Assembly: GCA_934316545.1 (NCBI GenBank)
Contig: CAKRDT010000012.1
Location: 1 to 51,403, forward strand
Reading direction: 5' to 3'
Source: an uncultured Agathobacter sp.
Lineage (GTDB): Bacteria > Bacillota > Clostridia > Lachnospirales > Lachnospiraceae
Length of the DNA stretch: 51,403 nucleotides
A program made the position numbers and the translations under genes. The notes beneath the pieces were generated by a model, which saw only the letters and a list, made by a program, of their open reading frames with translations, did not search any database and was not told the DNA's origin. This document shows, one piece after another, positions 1-7,207 of this stretch. Within the stretch, counting starts at the first letter, position 1. Each line of letters opens with the position of its first letter.

Positions 1-34
1 AGTGTCAGCGTAGAAGCCCGCCACCGGGTCAGCC

Positions 35-74
35 CAGCCGGAGCACGCCGCCACAGGAGTTTCGCAATCGCCTA
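35..74. repeat. 40-bp dispersed repeat, copy 1
   Basis: This 40-bp segment starts CAGCCGGAGCACGCCGCC and contains CACAGGAGTTTCGCAA. It recurs at 36717-36756 with a single mismatch. Neither copy lies in a convincing reading frame. Nothing else is recognised in positions 1-337, which otherwise hold the upstream region of the histidine kinase gene. Confidence 0.75.
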
Positions 75-337
75 ATAGAGATGCTTCATTGCGAGAACCC
101 ATCGTTACATTGTCATCGCATTTATGATCTATGTATAGGATAATGGATGGAAGCGGGAATGGGTAGTGCCGGATGTCAGAAAAGGAGATGACATTTGTCA
201 CAAAGTTCTCCAAATTTATGTTCCATGCGTGAGATTTTGCATCGGATGTGATAAAATTTTGTGGAGATATTCTGCAAGAGAAAAGCGGAATAGGTATGTG
301 ACAGTGGAAAATAACGAGCAGGAGAAGCGGTAAAGCA

Positions 338-1450
338 ATGAAGGAGCGTCTGATCGACAATTGCATATTGTATGTGCTTGGCATTTTCCTTATGATAGGA
401 ATGTCGGGATGGGTGCGCCCGGTGATCGTTGTACTCATTGCGTTGCTGCATATCACTTTATCGGATCTGCTACCCGGGAAACGGTTGCGTTATATCGAGA
501 TGGGAGCATTTGTCGGAGCCGGTGCTGCCATGCAGGATCATGCACTGATGTTTTTTCTCCCGCTTTTGCTATATGACTGTGTGCGGATGCGTTCGTGGAA
601 GGCAGGCGTGATCACCGGTGTCGGAGTCCTCTGTCAGATGGTATGGTTTGTTCAGGGAGAGATCGGCGTGTTTCGGTTCGTGTTATGGTGTTTTACTTTG
701 ATTCTTGCGGCAATCTTTTCCGTGCGCACCGAGCGCAGCTTAACGCTGGCGCAGGAGGTCATCCATCTGAAGGATTCGTCTACGGAACTTCGCCTTGTGA
801 TGCAAAAAAGGCAGCAGGATCTGTTGGAAAAGCAGGATTATGAAATCCATCTTGCAACGCTTCAGGAGCGCAACCGTATTGCGCGGGAGATTCATGATCA
901 TGTGGGGCATATGCTTTCACGGAGTATTTTGCAGATGGGGGCGTTGCAGACAATCCATAAAGAGGAGCCGTTGCACGGGCAGCTCGTTGCCATCAATGAT
1001 ACGCTTTCGCAGGCGATGAGTAACATTCGCGAGAGTGTGCATGATCTGCACAATGAATCGCTGGATCTCAATCAGGCGATCCGTGAGGTGACCGATGAAT
1101 TTAGAGATCAGTATGAGATTGCTTTTACCTATGATATGTCGGCGGCGGTTCCACGCAATGTGAAATACTGTTTTCTGGCGATCACAAAGGAAGCTTTGAC
1201 CAATGTTGTGCGTCACAGCAATGCGACGCGTGTCAGTTTGTATTTTTGCGAACATCCGGGTTTCTATCAGATGCTGGTGGAAGATAACGGAACGGACATT
1301 AAAGTGAAAGAAGCGCAGATTGCAAAGGCGCAGGTAAACGGAATCGGTTTATCCAATATGCGGGAGCGCGTGGAGGCACTTGGCGGAACGATCGCTTTTT
1401 TGACGGATAAGGGCTTTGAGATCCGGATTTCGATTCCGAAAGATATGTGA
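338..1450 (+). CDS. DesK/NarL-type sensor histidine kinase
   Basis: Membrane sensor kinase of 370 residues. The first ~130 residues are hydrophobic with about four or five membrane segments and no obvious extracellular sensor domain, which suggests the membrane itself or an intramembrane ligand is sensed. A coiled linker (~135-175) leads to a HisKA_3 dimerisation/phosphoacceptor helix (REIHDHVGHML, phosphorylated His about residue 186). A HATPase_c domain follows, with an N-box (EALTNVVRHSN) and a G1 box (VEDNGTD). The response regulator gene follows after 44 bp, so the two form a two-component system. GGAG at 321-324 is rather far from the ATG. The signal and target genes cannot be deduced because no obvious target operon is adjacent. 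Confidence 0.93.
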   Translation: MKERLIDNCILYVLGIFLMIGMSGWVRPVIVVLIALLHITLSDLLPGKRLRYIEMGAFVGAGAAMQDHALMFFLPLLLYDCVRMRSWKAGVITGVGVLCQMVWFVQGEIGVFRFVLWCFTLILAAIFSVRTERSLTLAQEVIHLKDSSTELRLVMQKRQQDLLEKQDYEIHLATLQERNRIAREIHDHVGHMLSRSILQMGALQTIHKEEPLHGQLVAINDTLSQAMSNIRESVHDLHNESLDLNQAIREVTDEFRDQYEIAFTYDMSAAVPRNVKYCFLAITKEALTNVVRHSNATRVSLYFCEHPGFYQMLVEDNGTDIKVKEAQIAKAQVNGIGLSNMRERVEALGGTIAFLTDKGFEIRISIPKDM

Positions 1451-1494
1451 AATAGCGAATCGTTTAAGCAGAAAATAAAGGGAGAAAAGTGAAA

Positions 1495-2118
1495 ATGAGA
1501 GTTGTAATTGTGGACGATGACCAGCTTGTGGCATTGTCTTTGAAAACGATACTGGAAGCGAACGAGGAGATATCGGTTGTCGGAACCGGTAATGACGGAA
1601 CCGAGGCAGTCGTTTTGTATGAGAAGGAGAGGCCGGATATTCTGCTTATGGATATTCAAATGAAACCGATGAGCGGACTGGATGCGGCGGAACAGATTTT
1701 AAAGACGGATCGTGACGCAAAGATTTTGTTTTTGACGACGTTTTCAGATGATGAATATATCGTAAAGGCGCTGGATCTGGGCGCAAAAGGTTATATTTTA
1801 AAGCAGGACTTTGAGGGAATCCTTCCGGCGCTTCAGGCGGTACAGCGCGGGCAAAGCGTGTTCGGGGGTGAGATCGTCAGTCGTATTCCGGTGCTGATGC
1901 AGTCAAAGTCGGAGTTTGATTATGCTTTCTATGACATCGGGGAGAAGGAACGGGAGATTATTGCTTTGGTCGGTAAAGGCAAAAGTAACCGGGAGATCGC
2001 AGACGAGCTGTTTTTGAGTGAGGGCACGGTGCGCAATTATATCAGTACGATCCTTGAGAAACTCTCGCTGCGCGACCGGACGCAGCTTGCTGTATTTTAT
2101 TTGACGAAAGTATGCTGA
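1495..2118 (+). CDS. NarL/LuxR-family response regulator
   Basis: DNA-binding response regulator of 207 residues. The N-terminal receiver domain has the acidic pocket (VDDDQ), the phosphoacceptor Asp53 (LLMDIQMKP) and the KGYILK lysine. A LuxR-type helix-turn-helix occupies roughly residues 140-205 (KSNREIADELFLSEGTVRNYIS). It is the partner of the upstream HisKA_3 kinase. An in-frame GTG lies 6 nt upstream at 1489. The ATG at 1495 is preferred because it gives the canonical MRVVIVDDD start and 10 nt from GGAG, against 4 nt for the GTG. The regulon is unknown. Confidence 0.94.
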   Translation: MRVVIVDDDQLVALSLKTILEANEEISVVGTGNDGTEAVVLYEKERPDILLMDIQMKPMSGLDAAEQILKTDRDAKILFLTTFSDDEYIVKALDLGAKGYILKQDFEGILPALQAVQRGQSVFGGEIVSRIPVLMQSKSEFDYAFYDIGEKEREIIALVGKGKSNREIADELFLSEGTVRNYISTILEKLSLRDRTQLAVFYLTKVC

Positions 2119-2274
2119 TGCGCTACAATAAAATATCGGGCATAAACCTGACATAACGTGTTCGATATCCATAGGGAGAGTATGAGAGGAAAAGTGCGAA
2201 AAATATCCCCGGACCGATGGTGTGGGAAAGAAAAATATAACGATGAAAATGCTTAAATACAGGAGGAATTCAAT

Positions 2275-2724
2275 ATGAAAATCGGAATTGGAAATGATCA
2301 TGCAGCAGTGGAGATGAAGATGCAGATCAGGGAGTATCTGGAAAGCCTTGGACATGAGGTTGTAAACTATGGTGTTGACACAACGGAAAGTTGTAATTAT
2401 CCGGAGATCGGCGAGAAAGTCGGACGCGCAGTTGCAGCCGGTGAGGTGGAGTGTGCGGTGCTTATCTGCGGAACAGGTGTTGGTATCTCGATTGCAGCAA
2501 ACAAAGTTCATGGTGTGCGTGCAGCCGTATGCTCGGATATCACGACCGCGCATCTTGTTAAGGAACACAACAATGCGAACATTATCGCGTTCGGTGCACG
2601 TATCGTAGGAATCGAGACTGCAAAGGATATCGTGAAGGCTTATCTGGATGCTAAGTTCCTTGGCGGACGTCACCAGACAAGAATCGATATGATTTCTGAC
2701 ATTGAGACAAGAAATAATGCTTGA
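2275..2724 (+). CDS. rpiB: Ribose-5-phosphate isomerase B
   Basis: Interconverts ribose 5-phosphate and ribulose 5-phosphate in the non-oxidative pentose phosphate pathway. The 149-residue protein has the RpiB/LacAB signature GNDHAAVEMK at the N-terminus, the CGTGVGISIAANK loop with catalytic Cys65, and the later HNNANIIAFGAR and GGRHQTRI phosphate-binding segments. Length is normal for the family. AGGAGG at 2262-2267 is a clear ribosome binding site. LacA/LacB-type isomerases are homologous, but there are no lactose or tagatose genes nearby. Confidence 0.95.
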   Translation: MKIGIGNDHAAVEMKMQIREYLESLGHEVVNYGVDTTESCNYPEIGEKVGRAVAAGEVECAVLICGTGVGISIAANKVHGVRAAVCSDITTAHLVKEHNNANIIAFGARIVGIETAKDIVKAYLDAKFLGGRHQTRIDMISDIETRNNA

Positions 2725-2749
2725 TAAATATGGCATTTTATAGTAAAAT
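2721..2749 (+). promoter_or_regulatory. Putative sigma-A promoter of efp
   Basis: TTGATA at 2721-2726 and TAAAAT at 2744-2749 are separated by 17 bp. The -35 box overlaps the rpiB stop codon, so efp probably has its own promoter. Confidence 0.55.
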
Positions 2750-2795
2750 GGCTCAATGAGAGAGTTTTTACTCGTAATTTAAGGAGGAAGATCGA

Positions 2796-3353
2796 ATGAT
2801 TTCAGCAGGAGATTTCAGAAACGGTGTTACGATCGAGCTTGATGGTAACATTTATCAGATTATCGAATTTCAGCATGTTAAGCCGGGAAAGGGCGCAGCA
2901 TTCGTTAGAACTAAGTTAAAAAATATCGTCAGTGGTGGTGTGGTTGAGAAGACTTTCCGTCCAACCGAGAAGTGCCCGACCGCTCATATTGATCGTAAGG
3001 ATATGCAGTATCTGTACGCGGATGATGATTTCTATCATTTCATGGACGTAGAGACATACGACCAGATCGACCTGACAAAGGATAGCGTCGGTGATGCTCT
3101 TAAGTTCGTTAAGGAGAACGAGATGGTTAAGATTTGTTCTCACAAGGGTAACGTGTTCGCAGTTGAGCCGCCTCTGTTCGTAGAACTCCAGATCACAGAA
3201 ACTGAGCCTGGATTCAAGGGTGATACAGCTACAGGTGCTACAAAGCCTGCAACTGTTGAGACAGGAGCTGTCGTATATGTACCTCTGTTCGTAGAGCAGG
3301 ATGATGTCATCAAGATTGATACAAGAACAGGTGAGTACCTTTCAAGAGTATAA
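2796..3353 (+). CDS. efp: Translation elongation factor P
   Basis: EF-P rescues ribosomes stalled at polyproline stretches by binding near the E site. The 185-residue protein has the KOW-like N-terminal domain ([24 protein letters not shown]) and two OB-fold domains ending GEYLSRV. The tip loop PGKGAAF carries Lys32, aligned with the modified lysine of Bacillus EF-P, rather than the arginine or YeaJ-type lysine context of other lineages. Start is ATG with AAGGAGG 8 nt upstream. It is followed by an intrinsic terminator. Confidence 0.97.
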   Translation: MISAGDFRNGVTIELDGNIYQIIEFQHVKPGKGAAFVRTKLKNIVSGGVVEKTFRPTEKCPTAHIDRKDMQYLYADDDFYHFMDVETYDQIDLTKDSVGDALKFVKENEMVKICSHKGNVFAVEPPLFVELQITETEPGFKGDTATGATKPATVETGAVVYVPLFVEQDDVIKIDTRTGEYLSRV

Positions 3354-3377
3354 TCGATGACAGGTATGTGATATTTT

Positions 3378-3409
3378 AAGCCGGGAAGCGTTTGCTTTCC
3401 GGCTTTTTA
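3378..3409 (+). terminator. Intrinsic terminator of efp
   Basis: Stem AAGCCGGGAAGC / GCTTTCCGGCTT (one G-U pair) with a GTTT loop, followed by TTTTAT. It sits between convergent efp and the flippase gene. Confidence 0.85.
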
Positions 3410-3411
3410 TG

Positions 3412-4755
3412 TTACATATATTCCCTAAGCAGCCACATGCATGCGACCGACGCAAATACCTGCGAAAGCAGCAGACCCCATAGATAAGCCCCGATGCCGT
3501 AACCCGGCACAAGAAACCAGATCATTCCGATGCGGATCAAACAGGCGAGCAGATTAACAAAAAGTACCTGCTTCGGGCGGCCGAGTCCGTGCAGGATACT
3601 GCTGAGCAGGCTCGATACATACATGAGAGGACAAAGCCACGCAAGGCGGCAGATGAAGCGCCCGGCAAGTGCATTGTGGAAAAGTTTGTTTCCGATCATG
3701 TCTCCGGTGAATAAAAACAGAATTGTGAAAGCGAAACCAAGAAGCAGTCCTAAACGGATTGCTTTTTTTGTTGTGCGGCGGATCTGGTTTTCATTGGCGC
3801 GTCCCTTGGCTTCGGAGATCGCAGGAAGAAGCAGCACGGACAGCGAGTTTGTCAGGACACACGGAAACAGAATGATGGAGAGTGTCATACCGCTTAAGAT
3901 ACCGTAGACGCTGAGCGCTTCCGCCTGCGAATAGCCGTAAAGCTGCAGCTTCTGCGGAATCAGAAGATTCTCAAGGCTTGTGCTGAAAGCCACAGACAGT
4001 CGGTTGATCGTCAGTGGGATTACCATTGCAAGGAATGCGTGTGTCATGGTACGGTTACATACAGAATCCGTCGAATAGGAGCCGCGCGGCAGGCGTTTTT
4101 CCAGAAGAAGAGCGCTCATGGACACAAGAAGTCCGAAACATTCACCGATCACAAGACCGCAGACCGCATGGAAAGCGGTCAGAGGAATGCCTTTTTCCGT
4201 AGTGACCTGAAAAATAATCCAGACACTTCCGACACGCGCGATCTGCTCGATCAGCTGGCAGAGGGACGGGACGAACGCGTTCTTCTTGCCATAATAGTAG
4301 CCGTTGATACAGGCGTGGATACAACATGGAAGCAGTGAGTAGGTCAGCAGTACAAGAAGCGGCGCGCAGCGTGCTTCCCCTAGAAAACGCACTGCGATCC
4401 AGTCTGCGTTAAAGTACATAAAGATTCCGGTGAGGACGGACAGACTGCAGGAGAGAACGAGTCCGAGGAGAAGAAAGGCACGCGCCTTTTTCTCCCCGCA
4501 GAGAGAGTCTTTGCAGCCACCGATCGCATCGCCGACGAACTTGGAGATGGAAGTCTGGATCGAGGAGGCGGTCAGAGCAAAGCAGAGGCTGAAAACAGGC
4601 CCGGTCAGCTGATAGATACCGAGTGCTTCTGCACCAATCGTGCGGGAGAGGAATATTCTATAGAAGAAGCCGATGATTCGGCTGAGGACACCGGCGGCGG
4701 TCATCAGGAGAGTACCGGTGATCAGGGGATTTTTTTTGATGGAAGATAGCGTCAA
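3412..4755 (-). CDS. SpoVB-like polysaccharide flippase (MOP superfamily)
   Basis: Polytopic membrane protein of 447 residues with about 12-14 predicted membrane segments. It begins SSIKKNPLITGTLLMTAAGVLSRIIGFFYRIFLSRTIG..., typical of the SpoVB/MurJ-like branch of the MOP flippases that move lipid-linked saccharides. A specific substrate (spore-cortex precursor, lipid II or capsule unit) cannot be read from sequence. The TTG at 4755 is preferred as start because TTGGAG lies 6 nt upstream on this strand. An upstream GTG at 4806 would add 17 residues that run into the divergent cysteine desulfurase leader. Confidence 0.88.
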   Translation of the reverse strand: MTLSSIKKNPLITGTLLMTAAGVLSRIIGFFYRIFLSRTIGAEALGIYQLTGPVFSLCFALTASSIQTSISKFVGDAIGGCKDSLCGEKKARAFLLLGLVLSCSLSVLTGIFMYFNADWIAVRFLGEARCAPLLVLLTYSLLPCCIHACINGYYYGKKNAFVPSLCQLIEQIARVGSVWIIFQVTTEKGIPLTAFHAVCGLVIGECFGLLVSMSALLLEKRLPRGSYSTDSVCNRTMTHAFLAMVIPLTINRLSVAFSTSLENLLIPQKLQLYGYSQAEALSVYGILSGMTLSIILFPCVLTNSLSVLLLPAISEAKGRANENQIRRTTKKAIRLGLLLGFAFTILFLFTGDMIGNKLFHNALAGRFICRLAWLCPLMYVSSLLSSILHGLGRPKQVLFVNLLACLIRIGMIWFLVPGYGIGAYLWGLLLSQVFASVACMWLLREYM

Positions 4756-4811
4756 GAGAAACTCCAAATGGTAAAGATTGGTAACTATTGTATGAAGAGA
4801 GGGCACGAAAT

Positions 4812-5957
4812 ATGAGTTGTCGAATTTATATGGATCATGCGGCTACAACGGAGATGCTGCCCGAGGTGCGTGAGGCGATGGAACCGTACCTCAGGGAGGA
4901 GTATGGTAATGCGTCCACTTCTTATGATATGGGCGTGCGGATGCATGATGCCATTGAGGAGGCGAGAGAAAAAATCGCGTGGGTGATCGATGCGCAGCCG
5001 GAGGAAATCTTCTTTACGTCCGGCGGGAGCGAGTCGGATAACTGGGTGATCAAAAGTGTGGCAGGGGAGAAAAAGAATTCCGGAAAACATCTTATCACGA
5101 CCAGAATCGAGCATCATGCGGTGCTTCGTTCCTGCCAGTATTTAGAGAGCCTCGGTTATGAAGTGACGTATCTGGATGTGGATGATTACGGGCTTGTTTC
5201 GGCAGAGGAGGTGGTGCATGCGCTGCGTGAGGATACGACGCTCGTATCGGTTATGACGGGAAATAATGAAATCGGAACGCTTGAGCCGATTGCAGACATC
5301 GGAGCGCAGCTTCGTGCGAGGGGAATTGCGTTCCACACGGATGCGGTGCAGGCGGTGGGACAGATTCCGCTTTCTATGATGCGGCTTCCGGTTGATTATC
5401 TGAGTGCGAGTGCGCACAAGTTTCACGGACCAAAGGGCGTAGGCTTTTTATATGCGCGGAAAAATCAGGATCTTTCTTCTTTTATCCATGGCGGAAGTCA
5501 GGAGCGCGGAAAACGTGCGGGAACGGAGAATGTGGCAGGGATTGTCGGCATGGCACAGGCGCTTGCGATTGCTGCCCAGGAGATGCCTTATACAAGAGGA
5601 AAGCTTACGCGTCTTCGCAACTATTTTGTGGAGCGCGTGCGGCATGAGATTCCGCAGTCCCGCCTGAACGGGCACCCATATAAGCGGCTTCCTGGTAATG
5701 TGAATTTCAGCTTTGCGGGGATCGATGCGACTGCACTTTTGGTTTTATTGGAGGAAGAGGGAATCTGCGCGTCCGCCGGATCGGCATGCAACACCGGACA
5801 GACACGGATCTCCCATGTGATTGAGGCGATTCGTGTGCCGGATGCTTATGCCGCAGGCAGTGTGCGTTTTACGATGGGACGCGATACGACCAAACGTGAC
5901 GTAGATGCCTGCGTGGATGCGTTAAAACGAAGCGTTCTGATTCTGAGAAAAACATGA
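4812..5957 (+). CDS. Cysteine desulfurase (NifS/IscS class)
   Basis: PLP enzyme that converts cysteine to alanine plus a protein-bound persulfide for Fe-S clusters or tRNA thiolation. The 381-residue protein has the N-terminal YMDHAATT segment, the PLP-binding lysine in SAHKFHGPKG (Lys203), and the catalytic Cys326 in SAGSACNTG followed by TRISHV, typical of the IscS/NifS group I loop. ATG at 4812 is preferred over an in-frame TTG at 4788 because GAGAGGG lies just upstream. Neither a thiI nor an iscU gene follows, so its sulfur acceptor is not apparent. It is divergent from the flippase gene with overlapping control regions. Confidence 0.93.
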   Translation: MSCRIYMDHAATTEMLPEVREAMEPYLREEYGNASTSYDMGVRMHDAIEEAREKIAWVIDAQPEEIFFTSGGSESDNWVIKSVAGEKKNSGKHLITTRIEHHAVLRSCQYLESLGYEVTYLDVDDYGLVSAEEVVHALREDTTLVSVMTGNNEIGTLEPIADIGAQLRARGIAFHTDAVQAVGQIPLSMMRLPVDYLSASAHKFHGPKGVGFLYARKNQDLSSFIHGGSQERGKRAGTENVAGIVGMAQALAIAAQEMPYTRGKLTRLRNYFVERVRHEIPQSRLNGHPYKRLPGNVNFSFAGIDATALLVLLEEEGICASAGSACNTGQTRISHVIEAIRVPDAYAAGSVRFTMGRDTTKRDVDACVDALKRSVLILRKT

Positions 5958-6036
5958 AGATAAGAAATGATTCAGGTGGCTTCGTGGAACAGCCTGACTG
6001 GATTCTTGCAAGGATGAAGCAAGTGTTTATCACGAA

Positions 6037-6894
6037 TCAGATTGTTTGGCGTAAGGCAGGAATAAAATGTTCCATCGCAGTGGCCACGCCGTCCGATTCG
6101 TTGTCATCCGTCACATAGTCCGCCTGCTCCTTGACGGCTGGTGTGGCATTGCCCATCGCAACACCGATTCCTGCGGCTTTAATGATCGCAAGGTCGTTTT
6201 CCGTGTCACCGATTGCCATCGTTTCGTCAGGATCAATCGAAAGAATTTCGGCGAGCGCATGTAAAGCCACGCCTTTGTTGACATCCGCACGTGTGAATTC
6301 CAGATTGTGGTAGCCACCGCAGACGCTTGTGACGCCCGGATTGGATTCCAGATATTGCTTGACTTCCTCGCGGTCCTTATAGACGCCGTTTTCGTCTGGA
6401 TAGAAATTGAGCGTCATTTTCTGAACCATCAGGTGGTTATCGCGGATGAACTGTGGCAGATTCTGCACACGCGTGCGGGTGTGCAGAATGTAGTGTTTTA
6501 AGGCCTCCGGAACAACGAGACGCTCCCCGTTTTTTACACATTGCAGCGGACTGTAGCCGTTGCCGCCGATAAAGGCGTCCATGTGGATATCTTTTGTCAG
6601 AAGATATTCGACAATCGGCAGGAACAGTTCCTCGTCCATCGCCTCCTCGCGCAGACATTTTTTCGTTTTCAATTCATAGATTGCACTTCCGTTCGCGGTG
6701 ATCGCGTAGCGGATGCCACTTCCCTTGATCTGGTCAACCGGCAATCCGTTTAATGGGCGCCCGGTTGAGATAACCACAGCGATGCCAAGTTCACTTGCTT
6801 TCTTTATCGTGTCAAGGTTGCGCTTACTGATGATGCTTTCTTTATTAAAAAGCGTTCCGTCTAAGTCAAGCGCAACAAGTTTAATATTTTTCAT
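6037..6894 (-). CDS. Cof-type HAD phosphatase
   Basis: Haloacid-dehalogenase superfamily hydrolase of 285 residues, Cof/YidA subfamily, acting on sugar phosphates or similar phosphorylated metabolites. Visible motifs are DLDGTLFN (nucleophile Asp10, Asp12), STGRP for motif II, and the C-terminal AIGDTENDLAIIKAAGIGVAMGNA carrying the metal-binding aspartates. The C2B cap domain lies between about residues 85 and 200. AGGAAGG is upstream of the ATG on this strand. Two palindromic operator-like sites lie 45-95 bp upstream. Confidence 0.93.
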   Translation of the reverse strand: MKNIKLVALDLDGTLFNKESIISKRNLDTIKKASELGIAVVISTGRPLNGLPVDQIKGSGIRYAITANGSAIYELKTKKCLREEAMDEELFLPIVEYLLTKDIHMDAFIGGNGYSPLQCVKNGERLVVPEALKHYILHTRTRVQNLPQFIRDNHLMVQKMTLNFYPDENGVYKDREEVKQYLESNPGVTSVCGGYHNLEFTRADVNKGVALHALAEILSIDPDETMAIGDTENDLAIIKAAGIGVAMGNATPAVKEQADYVTDDNESDGVATAMEHFIPALRQTI

Positions 6895-6939
6895 GGTTGA
6901 TACCTTCCTGAATATGAGTTAATATGATTTCTAAGATAT

Positions 6940-6987
6940 ACACCCTATCGGGTGCATTTTTCTTTGGATTACACCCTATCGGGTGCA
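6940..6987. promoter_or_regulatory. Tandem operator-like palindromes
   Basis: ACACCCTATCGGGTGCA occurs twice, at 6940-6956 and 6971-6987, 31 bp apart (about three helical turns). Each is a CACCC/GGGTG inverted repeat with a TATC centre. They lie just upstream of the minus-strand HAD gene and about 220 bp before metH. They look like paired sites for an unidentified regulator; no such regulator gene is adjacent. Confidence 0.5.
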
Positions 6988-7207
6988 ATCTGAAAAATCA
7001 ATAAACTAAATGTAAATTACACTTTAAAACGTAATTCATTATATAGGGAAATTACGGATCGGGCAAGAGCCCATCTGTAACGTGTGCGCGGATCGTGTTG
7101 TAACCCGTGGCTGAAATACGAATAAGTTGTTATGTTTGGGTCATATTGATACAGAAAGACAGTGACTGCTTTGGTTTATGGGGAGCAGTACGAAAGAGAG
7201 GAAAACG

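Noticed and set aside
6988..7207. SAM or cobalamin riboswitch upstream of metH
   Set aside because: No S-box or B12-box core sequence; only a short GGGC-AAGA-GCCC hairpin is visible.
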